Source: a virus. Taken from it: a DNA stretch of 30,030 nt. The stretch spans positions 1-30,030 of IMG/VR virus record IMGVR_UViG_3300030451_000692; one strand, written 5' to 3'. Below are positions 1 to 7,605 of this stretch, in pieces. Made by a program: the position numbers and the translations under genes. Each line of letters opens with the position of its first letter. Position 1 is the first letter of the stretch. The notes below the pieces were generated by a model that saw only the letters and a program-made list of their open reading frames with translations, was not told the DNA's origin and ran no database searches.

Positions 1-77
1 TACTGAGTGAAAGCAGTAGGCAATCATTTGTTCATTGTGAGAATAGTCAGAAGTAAATACGGTTGAAGTTGGTAATG
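1..77. repeat. Terminal overlap, left copy (identical to 29954..30030)
   Basis: The first 77 bases are identical to the last 77. Both copies lie inside one open reading frame that stays in frame when the ends are joined. The simplest reading is an assembly overlap of a circular (or circularly permuted) genome, not a biological repeat; 77 is also a common assembler k-mer length. The unique genome is then 29,953 bp. Confidence 0.95.
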
Positions 78-1359
78 CTGCTGTAGAATTAATTTTAGAA
101 CCACTTGTAAAAGACAAATAATCCAAAGTTCCATCAATAGCAGTAGTATATATAAACCAATTTGAGGTAGCTTGAAGTCTTTTTGTAATATATAATTCAG
201 GAGCAGAACTTAATCCGTGTCCTATTGTATCAGATGCATTTGACTCATTTGTCCATTTCACAATACTAAAACCAGAAGCAGTATTTGCTCTAACATCTGC
301 ATCTATATCTCCTGAAGTATCAGTTACTGTAGTTCCTCCTGCATTCCAACACCAAGCTACATAATCTTCATTATTGGTGTTATATGAATTTCCTGCACCT
401 ACTGTGAAACCATTACTATCAAAACTTGTTATTCCAGCAGTAAAAGCATCAAGTTGCACAGATTGTGAATTAGTCTCCAAATAATTTGTCCCCCTTAAAG
501 CATCTTGTAATCTATGACCATCATTCTGGTCTCTATTTTTTATCCAAACCCAATCAGGCCGGAAATGCGTAGCTTCTTGATACACTATATTAGAAGCAGT
601 ACCATTATGTGTGCCTCCTGTATCATTAGCATTCCCATCTAATTGGTATAAAGCAACCCCACTATTATCAGAAAATATATCTGTAGTAGATATTGTAGTA
701 GATGCGTGTGTTTCACCATACAAGGTTGTTACTTCTGATGAAGATAATGCTTTGTTAAATAACCTTACTTGGTCAACAGTACCATCAAGATAGTTTACAT
801 TATTACCATCTTGACCAATCAATGTGTTAGTCTGTATTTGTGTGAAAGTATTAGCTTCACTTGTTATGGTTTGAGAAGAATTGTTTATGTAAAAAGTTAT
901 TGTCCCACTATCCATAACTAAAGCTATATGCATCCAAGTATCCGCAGTAGCACTATTTGTAGGTGTTCTTAAATTTGCTGCATTTGCATTGGAAGCATTG
1001 TACTGTGTACCTAAAGTTCTAAAAATGTAAAATCTATTACTAAAAATACCAAAAGCTACTTGGTTTTCAGTAGTTGTTCCAAGTATGTTAGTGAATATCC
1101 TGTCTATTGATGACGACACATCAGGTAAATTTATCCACATTGATATTGTGTAAGTAGCAGAAGAGCCAAAGGTCAAACCTGCATTTGTTGGAATTGATAT
1201 TTGACTGTTACTCCCATTAAATACAGCACCTCTATTTATATACCCACCAATACGTTGAGTACCTCCGTTTCCTGTGTATAGTACAGTATTAAAGTGTTCT
1301 GAAGGAACTAAAGCATCAGCTCCTGCTTGGTGAAGCATTTTCTTTTTTCCTAAAGCCAT
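1..1359 (-). CDS. Tail fibre / adhesin with LamG-like domain, N-terminal part (continues across the circular junction)
   Basis: Partial only because the circle was cut here: the frame runs off the window start and resumes at 29953, ending at 29654, for about 552 residues in all. The N-terminus reads MALGKKKMLHQAGADALVPS. Next comes a stretch typical of LamG/concanavalin-A-like folds (AVFNGSNSQI, then YTISMWINLP, WMHIALVMDSGTITFYINN and GTVDQVRLFNKALSSSEV), roughly residues 45-215. The downstream half (PDWVWIKNRDQNDGHRLQDA and NEDYVAWCWNAGG) resembles the repeat-rich C-terminal region of marine phage fibres. It probably binds a host surface polysaccharide. The start overlaps the stop of the upstream gene as TAATG. 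It follows a fibre-assembly-like gene and precedes the lysis genes, a usual place for a receptor-binding protein. Confidence 0.85.
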   Translation of the reverse strand, partial: MALGKKKMLHQAGADALVPSEHFNTVLYTGNGGTQRIGGYINRGAVFNGSNSQISIPTNAGLTFGSSATYTISMWINLPDVSSSIDRIFTNILGTTTENQVAFGIFSNRFYIFRTLGTQYNASNANAANLRTPTNSATADTWMHIALVMDSGTITFYINNSSQTITSEANTFTQIQTNTLIGQDGNNVNYLDGTVDQVRLFNKALSSSEVTTLYGETHASTTISTTDIFSDNSGVALYQLDGNANDTGGTHNGTASNIVYQEATHFRPDWVWIKNRDQNDGHRLQDALRGTNYLETNSQSVQLDAFTAGITSFDSNGFTVGAGNSYNTNNEDYVAWCWNAGGTTVTDTSGDIDADVRANTASGFSIVKWTNESNASDTIGHGLSSAPELYITKRLQATSNWFIYTTAIDGTLDYLSFTSGSKINSTAALPTSTVFTSDYSHNEQMIAYCFHSV

Positions 1360-1823
1360 TATTCAGGGTTTGGAAGTTGATAATCTACTACTTGTGCTTT
1401 AGTTGTTTTTGCATTTATTTCTCCTTCTTTAGTAGCACACTCTGTTCTTAGGTCGCTTCTTTCAGTAGCTATGTCGCTAGGTACTGCTGTACCACCTTCT
1501 GCTGCTCTAACCACATACCAATCTGTTGATGATAGTTTTGAATTATAGATAGCTTTTAGGTTTGCAATTTTTTGTGTTTTAAGTTCTGCTACTGATTGAG
1601 AAAATGTCTTGTTGTTTACAGGGTATGTGAATCTACTATTGTCAGCATCCCATTGTATCTCACCATACTCTTGTGATTCTTTTTTACTTGGCTTTTCTAC
1701 ATCGTAGAATCCTATTGTTTCTAAATCTGAATCACTTGCATACTGTAAACCTATCTTTCCGTTCCAAGACTTTGGTACACTAGAGAAAGTTTTTATCGTT
1801 CCGTTGTCGTTTATTGCTTTCAT
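1359..1823 (-). CDS. Putative tail-fibre assembly / tail-associated protein
   Basis: A 154-residue soluble protein. The C-terminal half (about 75-145) is a Lys/Glu/Ala-rich helical segment containing KIANLKAIYNSKL and DIATERSDLRTECATKEGEI, like the helical part of phage fibre-assembly (DUF4376-type) proteins. No catalytic motif or signal peptide is seen. Its stop overlaps the start of the LamG fibre as TAATG, so the two are translationally coupled, which fits a chaperone or accessory role for that fibre. Function is inferred from position and composition. Confidence 0.7.
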   Translation of the reverse strand: MKAINDNGTIKTFSSVPKSWNGKIGLQYASDSDLETIGFYDVEKPSKKESQEYGEIQWDADNSRFTYPVNNKTFSQSVAELKTQKIANLKAIYNSKLSSTDWYVVRAAEGGTAVPSDIATERSDLRTECATKEGEINAKTTKAQVVDYQLPNPE

Positions 1824-1824
1824 A

Positions 1825-2337
1825 TTATGGTGTTGTATCAGATGTATAAGTTAATATTGAATAGTTAAATACAGCAGTTGCATCGTCATCTATACACTCT
1901 ACTATCAAAACATTTGTAGATGCTCCATCGTAATCATTTGCACCCACCTTGTTAAATGTTTCACTTGTTGCTGCATCAGAATCTAATGTAATAGTTTGTG
2001 AGCCTGTAAGGTTGTGTATTGTAAGAACTTGTCCTGTTTTAAAATTAGTAAAGTCAAACTCAATTGCACCTGTCAAAGAAGAACCCATTACATAGTTAGT
2101 TGCTGATGACCAATCAACAGAAACTGCACCTGTGTAAGTTGTAATGCTTCCTGATGCTGTGTATCTTGCAGCTAACTCATCGTGGTCAATAGTATCATCT
2201 GCTATACGAGCATTAGTTACAAAATTATCGCCATAAACTTCGTCAAAGTTATCATTTAGTTTATCGAAGGCGGTTCTTAATGGGTCTCCTGTTCCGTCAT
2301 TTGCAGCACTCCCAATATTTACTGTTTGTTTAGCCAT
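1825..2337 (-). CDS. Tail fibre / virion protein with 'NIG..ANDGTGDPLRTAF' N-terminus
   Basis: 170 residues. Residues 6-35 (NIGSAANDGTGDPLRTAFDK, then a DNFDEVY segment) match the short N-terminal module that recurs on phage tail fibres and appendage proteins. The rest is Thr/Ser/Asp-rich and beta-prone, as in trimeric fibre shafts. It ends one base before the next gene begins. Likely a virion appendage; host target unknown. Confidence 0.75.
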   Translation of the reverse strand: MAKQTVNIGSAANDGTGDPLRTAFDKLNDNFDEVYGDNFVTNARIADDTIDHDELAARYTASGSITTYTGAVSVDWSSATNYVMGSSLTGAIEFDFTNFKTGQVLTIHNLTGSQTITLDSDAATSETFNKVGANDYDGASTNVLIVECIDDDATAVFNYSILTYTSDTTP

Positions 2338-2347
2338 TTTATTTTAT

Positions 2348-2515
2348 TTAATATTCTGTTGCACTTGCTCTATAAGCATTTGTGTCTGCTTTTACTGTGT
2401 TTACATCTGCTGTTAAAAATGAGCCATCTGCGTCAAAAGGATACACAATACCCCATCCATTACTTTCGTTTGTGTTACCAAACCAACTAACTTTATATAT
2501 GCTTCCGAATCCCAT
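2348..2515 (-). CDS. Small conserved-looking virion-region protein (55 aa)
   Basis: ATG at 2515 overlaps the upstream stop as TAATG, giving a 55-residue protein starting MGFGSIYKVSWFGNTNES and containing NGWGIVYPFDADG. Aromatic- and Gly-rich, no membrane segment. The coupling to neighbours on both sides and protein-like composition support a real gene. It sits in a run of three tiny genes between the head-tail connector and the fibre genes, so a small virion component is likely. Function unknown. Confidence 0.65.
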   Translation of the reverse strand: MGFGSIYKVSWFGNTNESNGWGIVYPFDADGSFLTADVNTVKADTNAYRASATEY

Positions 2516-2622
2516 TATAAACAACTTGGTTTAGAATCTATGTCAATAGTAAATTGGTTTGATGTTGTATCCCCCCACCAAGAACTGCAATAAATATTAC
2601 CCCAATTAATGCTGTTTGACAT
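2515..2622 (-). CDS. Small hypothetical protein (35 aa), first gene after a promoter-like element
   Basis: ATG at 2622, stop TAA overlapping the next ATG. The 35-residue product starts MSNSINWGNIYCSSWWGDT and carries two cysteines and four tryptophans. The start lies 6 nt after a TTATTGT box in the same arrangement as the starts at 5302, 9868 and 18053, which supports it. No function recognised. Confidence 0.6.
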   Translation of the reverse strand: MSNSINWGNIYCSSWWGDTTSNQFTIDIDSKPSCL

Positions 2623-2623
2623 A

Positions 2624-2731
2624 TTATAACAATAATTTTTTTACTGTTTTGTTATTTAGTTTTTTTAAATACTCTTGCAACTTTGTTACATTTTGTTGCT
2701 TAGGTTTGTAGGTTTTCTTTACAGTACCCAT
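2624..2731 (-). CDS. Small basic hypothetical protein (35 aa)
   Basis: Starts MGTVKKTYKPKQQNVTKLQE and ends in a Lys/Leu-rich helix (11 Lys of 35). The ATG at 2731 lies 12 nt inside the end of the connector gene. Its 3' half coincides with the promoter-like element at 2629..2653, which would explain the A-rich codons there. Probably a real small gene, but alternatively this is only regulatory spacer. Confidence 0.45.
   Translation of the reverse strand: MGTVKKTYKPKQQNVTKLQEYLKKLNNKTVKKLLL
2629..2653 (-). promoter_or_regulatory. Bipartite promoter-like element (AACAAAA-N11-TTATTGT)
   Basis: On the minus strand AACAAAA (2653..2647), 11 nt, then TTATTGT (2635..2629), 6 nt before the ATG at 2622. 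The same layout occurs at 5309, 7575, 9875 and 20790, with a weaker upstream box at 18060. The last 20 nt up to and including the ATG differ by one base from those before the 18053 start. Confidence 0.55.
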
Positions 2732-3219
2732 CCTCCGAAAATATCTTTATCAGGATATACATCCTCGTTATTGTTTGTATAGTATTCAGGAAACTTACTT
2801 CCTGCATTAAATGACAAATAGTCAATTAGTCTATCTGTATAATATTGCGCTGTATTGCGTTCTTTTTCTAATAGATAGTCTACTTCTTCTTTAGTAACAC
2901 CCTCTGCGTTTTCGCTTGTATGTTTAAAAACACCTTTATTAGATATTGATATATTTGCAAATGGTAAGTATTCTACCATCGCCCAATGTATTAAACAAGG
3001 TTTTACCCAGTCATTAACCAAAGACAAATAGTCACCAGTTAGTGTACTAGCAACAATATCTGCTTGTATTTTATTCATAAGGTCAGTACCTAAGTAATTT
3101 TCTATATGCTTGTCTTGCGCTATTTTGATGTATTGTATAAACTTGTCTGTGTCCACATTGCCATTCATAGCTGTGAACTTTACTACATCCTTTCTTGTTA
3201 TTAATAATGCTTCTGCCAT
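2719..3219 (-). CDS. Head-tail connector / adaptor protein (DUF6712-like)
   Basis: 166 residues, mostly helical, no signal or membrane segment. It resembles a family common in Bacteroidota phages immediately after the portal gene: an N-terminal RKDVVKFTAMNGNVD segment, then ENYLGTDL, HWAMVEYLPFA, KHTSENAEGVTKEEVDYLLE, and the C-terminal PDKDIFGGWVL. This family is thought to sit at the head-tail joint, like the gp6-type adaptors. It starts 3 nt after the portal stop, consistent with co-translation. Family placement is from memory; role is inferred from family and location. Confidence 0.8.
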   Translation of the reverse strand: MAEALLITRKDVVKFTAMNGNVDTDKFIQYIKIAQDKHIENYLGTDLMNKIQADIVASTLTGDYLSLVNDWVKPCLIHWAMVEYLPFANISISNKGVFKHTSENAEGVTKEEVDYLLEKERNTAQYYTDRLIDYLSFNAGSKFPEYYTNNNEDVYPDKDIFGGWVL

Positions 3220-3222
3220 TTC

Positions 3223-4959
3223 TTACTTATTTACAAAACCCTGATTAGGCATATCCTTTGGTCGTTTAGCTACCTTTGGGTCATTAACTTCAGGTTTAAA
3301 TCCTTCTTTTCTTGCTTTGTTTACACTAACTTCTGCTCTAGGGTTTTTAACATCAGGTTTTACACCTTTTGCCATATACGTTTTACGCATCCAAAAATGA
3401 TGACAAGCACCACCGCCTTTGTAAAGCCATATATCGTACGTTGCTGCGCCATTTAAACCCCATCCTGCATTTACCGCTCTTTCACTCATTGCCATAATAT
3501 CTTCTTTGCGGTATATTTTTTTAGCAGCAATCATTTTTTTACAAAAGTCACGAGATACAGACTTACCACCTTTCATTGTTTCTTTTAATGGTGCATACTG
3601 ATAACGTACTTTAAACTTCATATCGTCTACCTCACCATCTTGTTCGCTTTTAGCATTAGGTTTCGCAGAACCAGTCGATGCCAACCCTATCATTTTATCA
3701 AGTGCATCTTCTTGGTCGTAGTCAACTGGTCTTTCATCCACTAATTCCCATTCTTCTAAATCTTCATCTTCGCCTATCTCTATTAGTTCGTCTGCGATAT
3801 GGTCAGGTATTTTTTCATCACTTAGTTTTACACCTGTTTCTTCTTCTCTTGCTTCGTCTGTTATAGCGTTGTCTGTTTCTATAAATTCTAGCGGTTGTAA
3901 CGTCCTAAAATATAATTTTAGACTTATTTCATTAACTGCTAATATTTGCTCAATAGAATCAATTATAAGGTCTTGATATGGTCTAATAGTAATGTTTTGG
4001 AAAAGTAAACTCGCTGTTTTTATTTCGTCAGCGTTATTTCCTAGTCCATTATTTCCATCTCTAATACCTAATAGTAAAGGTGATGTAACTCTGTGTGCAA
4101 CCATTAGTTTTCTAGCACATTCGTTTGCTAAATACTCATAATGTGCAGGTGCATCATTTAACGGTACATCATCTATTGTAGTTTTGCTTTCTGCGTTGTT
4201 GTTAAAAGCAATAATTACTTTTTCACCTCTTGCACCTGTAAGTTTGTGCATTACATCATTCTTGATGCTTAGTTGTTTTTCTCTATCAGGTACACCGTTG
4301 TTAAAGTTTACAACCTTAGTACCACTAAAACCATTTTGTACATCGTTTATTAAGTAGTCTGCTACTTCTGATTCTAGTTCAGCGTATGCTAAACCACCTT
4401 GATAGTCAACAGGGCAGTAATAGTCGTAACCGCTTACATATTTTTTTACTATTTCTATTTCAGGTTCTTTACCGTTACCATAACCAAATGCTGCTATTCT
4501 TTTTGGTTTGTCACTTTGTTTTATCTTTTCCCAATTAGGATGATAGTAGTATGCTTCTATATATCCATCTTCATTACACTTTTCTGCTCGTAATGTTTGT
4601 CTAGGAAAATGTTCTGCTCTTACTACTCTACCATCTTTGTATAAAACTTGAAAAGATGCTTCACCTAACATTTTTAAGTCAAGTGCTACTTTCTTCAAAC
4701 ACTTATCGTGAAATATAGAACGTAGTGCAGCATATTCGTCTGTTTTCGTACTACTATCTAAGGCATCTAAACCTTTACCATATATCATATTAGACACACC
4801 ATTTATTACAGCATTGTTTGTTGTGCTGTTGGTGTATAGGTCTATAAGGTATTGGTAGTAATTATTGTTATCACCGTAAGCTACCCAGTCTTTCTTTTTG
4901 TCCTCTTGTACTTTGGGTCTGTTATAGGATGATAAATTAACTATATGTAAATTCTCCAT
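3223..4959 (-). CDS. Phage portal protein with an extra C-terminal domain
   Basis: 578 residues. Residues 1-375 have portal features: an N-terminal WVAYGDNNNYYQYLIDLY segment, MIYGKGLDALD, then LLGIRDGNNGLGNNADEI and QNITIRPYQDLIIDSIEQIL, the conserved clip/stem region of PBSX/HK97-like portals. Twelve copies would form the DNA channel. After an acidic linker (about 385-440) comes a second domain (about 450-545) with FCKKMIAAKKIYRKEDIMAM, NAGWGLNGAATYDIWLYKGG and GACHHFWMRKTYMAK, including a Cys-His-His cluster. A basic tail follows. This extension is seen on other flavobacterial portals as far as I recall, but its function is unknown. The gene sits downstream of the capsid gene, not before it. 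Confidence 0.88.
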   Translation of the reverse strand: MENLHIVNLSSYNRPKVQEDKKKDWVAYGDNNNYYQYLIDLYTNSTTNNAVINGVSNMIYGKGLDALDSSTKTDEYAALRSIFHDKCLKKVALDLKMLGEASFQVLYKDGRVVRAEHFPRQTLRAEKCNEDGYIEAYYYHPNWEKIKQSDKPKRIAAFGYGNGKEPEIEIVKKYVSGYDYYCPVDYQGGLAYAELESEVADYLINDVQNGFSGTKVVNFNNGVPDREKQLSIKNDVMHKLTGARGEKVIIAFNNNAESKTTIDDVPLNDAPAHYEYLANECARKLMVAHRVTSPLLLGIRDGNNGLGNNADEIKTASLLFQNITIRPYQDLIIDSIEQILAVNEISLKLYFRTLQPLEFIETDNAITDEAREEETGVKLSDEKIPDHIADELIEIGEDEDLEEWELVDERPVDYDQEDALDKMIGLASTGSAKPNAKSEQDGEVDDMKFKVRYQYAPLKETMKGGKSVSRDFCKKMIAAKKIYRKEDIMAMSERAVNAGWGLNGAATYDIWLYKGGGACHHFWMRKTYMAKGVKPDVKNPRAEVSVNKARKEGFKPEVNDPKVAKRPKDMPNQGFVNK

Positions 4960-4960
4960 A

Positions 4961-5302
4961 TTATAAAACTATAAAATCGTTGTCAATACTGTTTTCCGTA
5001 TATGCGTTGTTATTTACAGAATAAGTAGATACTGTTTGATTTGTGCAAAATATTTTATCCCTAAATATTAGTTCGCTTCCTGCTGTAATTTCTAAATTAT
5101 ACATCGTGTCCTCTACTAGCGTAAAAGTATCGCTATGCTGATAATAATAATCATTAGCAGTAAAGGATGTAGATGTGCTACTATAAACTTCTGTATTCGT
5201 AGTTTCATTAGTTATCTTAATTGTATAGGTTGTTCCTTGCGTGTAAGAACGTGGTATAAAATTAAAGGTTTGGCTGTCACTTGTGTTTTGTAAAACAATC
5301 AT
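4961..5302 (-). CDS. Conserved hypothetical virion-region protein (113 aa)
   Basis: Begins MIVLQNTSDSQTFNFIPRSY followed by TYTIKITNETTNTEVYSSTS, a beta-sandwich-like, Thr/Ser-rich protein without signal peptide. The frame is open further upstream to an ATG at 5359, but that ATG lies inside the stem of a terminator hairpin. The ATG at 5302 sits 6 nt after a TTATTGT box as at other structural genes, so 5302 is chosen. Between the tube-like gene and the portal; possibly a head decoration or joining protein. Confidence 0.7.
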   Translation of the reverse strand: MIVLQNTSDSQTFNFIPRSYTQGTTYTIKITNETTNTEVYSSTSTSFTANDYYYQHSDTFTLVEDTMYNLEITAGSELIFRDKIFCTNQTVSTYSVNNNAYTENSIDNDFIVL

Positions 5303-5308
5303 ATATAT

Positions 5309-5333
5309 ACAATAAAATAACTTTTGTTTTGTT
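5309..5333 (-). promoter_or_regulatory. Bipartite promoter-like element upstream of 5302
   Basis: Minus strand AACAAAA (5333..5327), 11 nt, TTATTGT (5315..5309), then 6 nt to ATG. It lies 11 nt downstream of an intrinsic terminator, the expected place for restarting transcription. Confidence 0.6.
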
Positions 5334-5344
5334 AAGTTAAAAGC

Positions 5345-5368
5345 AAAAAAAAGGGGCATATAGCCCCC
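5345..5368 (-). terminator. Intrinsic terminator after the tube-like gene
   Basis: Minus strand reads GGGGC-TATAT-GCCCC followed by eight T (5352..5345): a 5-bp GC stem, 5-nt loop and U tract. It starts about 24 nt beyond the stop of the upstream gene. Confidence 0.85.
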
Positions 5369-5391
5369 TCTTTATCCAAGTCAAATTCTAG

Positions 5392-5940
5392 TTACGAGTT
5401 AGTACCTTCTGTAACTGTAACTGTTCCTGTCAATCCTGCAAATGGGTCTGCTTCAGTAGCACCTTCTAAAAAGTTAGCAGGTATTTGCTCTTGTGCATTT
5501 AGAGTAAGAGTATATCCACTCAAATCACCCATTGCTGCACCTGTAACAATAGTTCCACCTGTTACCTCTGCTCCGTGTTCTGCACCCATTAAAAATGCGT
5601 TACCGTTGTAATCGTGTACTACAACGTGTGGTCTACCGTAAGATAATAATTTTAATTCTTTATTATCTTCTTTTGACAATTTTTTAAGTGTTAAATTTAA
5701 AGTTTGGTCAAAGAAAGTAGTTCCGTTTTCTCTTGAAGATGTAATAGCTTGTTCAAAGCTACTATTACCTTTTATTTCGTATTTGTAGGCAGTAACAGTA
5801 CCCAAGTCATCAATTACGTCTGTGTCTGTGGCATCGTAAGCAATAGTAATATCTCCGTAGTCTAAGAAATATACCGCTTTGATTCCACCTACTACGTCTT
5901 TGCAGGGTTCTTTTCTACCTCTAGTTAAATCACAAGCCAT
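5392..5940 (-). CDS. Putative major tail tube / virion structural protein
   Basis: 182 residues starting MACDLTRGRKEPCKDVVGGI, a start I associate with Bacteroidota phage structural proteins close to the capsid gene. The body is beta-rich (IKGNSSFEQAITSSRENGTT, FFDQTLNLTLKKLS, GRPHVVVHDYNGNAFLMGAE), consistent with a tube-type beta sandwich. It is isolated by terminators on both sides (5954..5988 upstream, 5345..5368 downstream), suggesting separately tuned expression as for abundant virion proteins. Tail tube is the best guess; a minor capsid or decoration protein is possible. Confidence 0.65.
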   Translation of the reverse strand: MACDLTRGRKEPCKDVVGGIKAVYFLDYGDITIAYDATDTDVIDDLGTVTAYKYEIKGNSSFEQAITSSRENGTTFFDQTLNLTLKKLSKEDNKELKLLSYGRPHVVVHDYNGNAFLMGAEHGAEVTGGTIVTGAAMGDLSGYTLTLNAQEQIPANFLEGATEADPFAGLTGTVTVTEGTNS

Positions 5941-5953
5941 ATTTATTTTTATT

Positions 5954-5988
5954 AAAAAAGGGTAGGCAGATATAAAACCACCTACCCT
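5954..5988 (-). terminator. Intrinsic terminator after the major capsid gene
   Basis: Minus strand GGGTAGG, 14-nt loop, CCTACCC, then six T (5959..5954). It is located 24 nt past the capsid stop, and could limit read-through or protect the capsid mRNA 3' end. Confidence 0.8.
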
Positions 5989-6011
5989 CTTTGGTTAATT
6001 TTTATTTACTC

Positions 6012-6965
6012 TTAGTTAGCAGAGTTAGTGATACCGTATGTTACAATATCTTCAACAATTCCGTATTGTACACCTGCTGTAAATCGCATTACAACACGAA
6101 CGTTGTCAGAACCATCTAGGTCGCTCATATCTAGTACTTTTACTTCGTTGTGGTCAGCTAGTAGACCAGTTCCAAAGAACAAGTTAGACTTTTCAGAAGC
6201 AATAGCTGTGTTGTCAGACATACCGTTTGCAACAAACAAGCTAACACCGTCAAATGATAGGCTTCCGTTATTCCACCATTGTGTACCCATTGCGTTTGTA
6301 CCTGCTGCACCAAGACCTGAAGCACCAAATCCACCTAACGCTCTTACATAAGCACGAGCAATGTTTTGTGAAATATATACGTTTAAGTCCTCACTTCCGT
6401 AAAGTGCAGAAGGGATAGCATCAACAATTTTACCTAATTCAGTAATTACGTTAGAAGCTGTTACAGTTGTACCTGCTACTTCTTGTCCTGATGGTAAGTC
6501 TGCATCTAATGCTAGTGTAGTTTCAAACCCATCAAATTGACCGTTGTTTGAAGTTGCACCTGCAAAAATAGACTGCTCTGTACGCTGTGCTACTTTAGAA
6601 GCAACGTGCGCAATTAAAAAGTCAGAAAAAGAAGGTGGTAAATCGTGATGTGCTGAATAGCCCATTTGGATAGCTTCCCAATCTGAAATAAAGTCTTTCT
6701 TACATAGTTGTAAGTTTACTTGCTGAAATTCTGGTTGTAGAACTCTTTCAGTAAGTGTAATTGTAGAAGTTGCATCAAAATCACAAGTAGCATCTTTCAC
6801 GATGTCGTTAGTAGATACTTTCTTGATAACTTCTTTGAACTTTACATTTGGTTTTACAGTAATACCACCGTTTTCGATAGTAGAACCGCTTAATAAAGCA
6901 GCAGAGATGTACTGTCCTGCACTTTCTCCTGCATAAGTAGTTGTAATACTAGTTGTAGTTGCCAT
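6012..6965 (-). CDS. Major capsid protein
   Basis: 317 residues, soluble. It carries features of an HK97-fold major capsid protein: a flexible N-terminus, an E-loop-like segment (ERVLQPEFQQVNLQLCKKDF), a long helical segment (DFLIAHVASKVAQRTEQSIF) and a Gly/Ala-rich A-domain (FGASGLGAAGTNAMG). The C-terminal strand VVMRFTAGVQYGIVEDIVTY is typical. It resembles capsid proteins annotated in flavobacterial phages. It lies 5 nt after an acidic, scaffold-like gene and is followed by its own terminator, both usual for capsid genes. Confidence 0.85.
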   Translation of the reverse strand: MATTTSITTTYAGESAGQYISAALLSGSTIENGGITVKPNVKFKEVIKKVSTNDIVKDATCDFDATSTITLTERVLQPEFQQVNLQLCKKDFISDWEAIQMGYSAHHDLPPSFSDFLIAHVASKVAQRTEQSIFAGATSNNGQFDGFETTLALDADLPSGQEVAGTTVTASNVITELGKIVDAIPSALYGSEDLNVYISQNIARAYVRALGGFGASGLGAAGTNAMGTQWWNNGSLSFDGVSLFVANGMSDNTAIASEKSNLFFGTGLLADHNEVKVLDMSDLDGSDNVRVVMRFTAGVQYGIVEDIVTYGITNSAN

Positions 6966-6970
6966 TTTTA

Positions 6971-7567
6971 TTATTTATTAAAATTTCCAATTTTGTTAAG
7001 TACTCTATCAAATGTAGTAGTAACTCTTTTTTGTGCGTATAGTTTTAAGTTTGCTGTGTCAGCTTCAGCTTCAGGGTTGTGGTTAACTTTTTCAACTGGC
7101 TCTTCAACAGCAGACAATTCTTCTGCTACTGGCTCTTCTTGAACCTCTTCTTGTGGCTCTTCAGAACTCATTTCCTCTTTGTCTTTAATCATAGCTTTGA
7201 TTTCTTCTATCATTTCTTTGACCTCTGACAATTCTTCTTTAGTTGCGTATTGCATCTCTTCTTTTTCTTCCTCTGCTGCTTCAACTTCTTCAGCAGGTTC
7301 TTCTTCCTCTTCAGCAGCACCGATAGAAGCAATAATACCTTCTTCTTCTACTTTGAGTAATTCACCATCTTCTAAAGTATAATCGCCAACAGGCAACGCT
7401 ACTTTTTCATCTTCGGTGACAATAAATACTTCTGCACCTGCTTCAAATGATTCCGATTCTATTACAGTACCATTTTCAAGTGTAGCCTGTGCCAATTTAA
7501 CTTCCTCTACCTCTGCATCGATAGATAGAAGTTCTTTTGCTTTTGATAAAATTTCTGTTGCTTTCAT
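6971..7567 (-). CDS. Acidic coiled-coil protein, putative scaffold or capsid-associated protein
   Basis: 198 residues, extremely Glu-rich. The first 85 residues form a small beta domain (VKLAQATLENGTVIESESFE, VGDYTLEDGELLKVEEEGI). Residues about 87-165 are a highly acidic helical segment with KEELSEVKEMIEEIKAMIKD. The basic tail KVNHNPEAEADTANLKLYAQ plus KRVTTTFDRVLNKIG resembles the C-terminal capsid-binding helix of scaffolds. It is directly upstream of the major capsid gene, where scaffolds sit. The start at 7567 lies 7 nt after a TTATTGT box. Confidence 0.65.
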   Translation of the reverse strand: MKATEILSKAKELLSIDAEVEEVKLAQATLENGTVIESESFEAGAEVFIVTEDEKVALPVGDYTLEDGELLKVEEEGIIASIGAAEEEEEPAEEVEAAEEEKEEMQYATKEELSEVKEMIEEIKAMIKDKEEMSSEEPQEEVQEEPVAEELSAVEEPVEKVNHNPEAEADTANLKLYAQKRVTTTFDRVLNKIGNFNK

Positions 7568-7574
7568 ATATTAT

Positions 7575-7599
7575 ACAATAAGTTATTAAGTTGTTTGTT
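7575..7599 (-). promoter_or_regulatory. Bipartite promoter-like element upstream of the scaffold-capsid genes
   Basis: Minus strand AACAAAC (7599..7593), 11 nt, TTATTGT (7581..7575), 7 nt to the ATG at 7567. It occupies most of the 38-nt gap between genes in an otherwise gapless region. Confidence 0.55.
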
Positions 7600-7605
7600 A
7601 TATTT

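Noticed and set aside
1131-1139. Perfect DnaA box TTATCCACA, possible origin mark for the DnaA-like protein
   Set aside because: I noticed only this one, it lies in the tail-fibre coding sequence, and one 9-mer match in 60 kb of two-strand AT-rich sequence is not surprising.
4961-5359. 132-aa version of the gene ending at 4961, starting at 5359
   Set aside because: Its ATG lies in the terminator stem and its first 19 residues are translated T tract and leader; the ATG at 5302 has the same leader arrangement as other genes.
6028-6351. Plus-strand open frames over capsid, portal and tail genes (for example 6028..6351, 15164..15565, 12948..13259)
   Set aside because: All lie antisense to well-supported genes, have shadow-like composition and no leader or coupling.
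7420-7426. TTATTGT on the minus strand as a further promoter-like site (also near 11238 and 29339)
   Set aside because: These lie inside coding sequence and lack the AACAAAA-like box 11 nt upstream.
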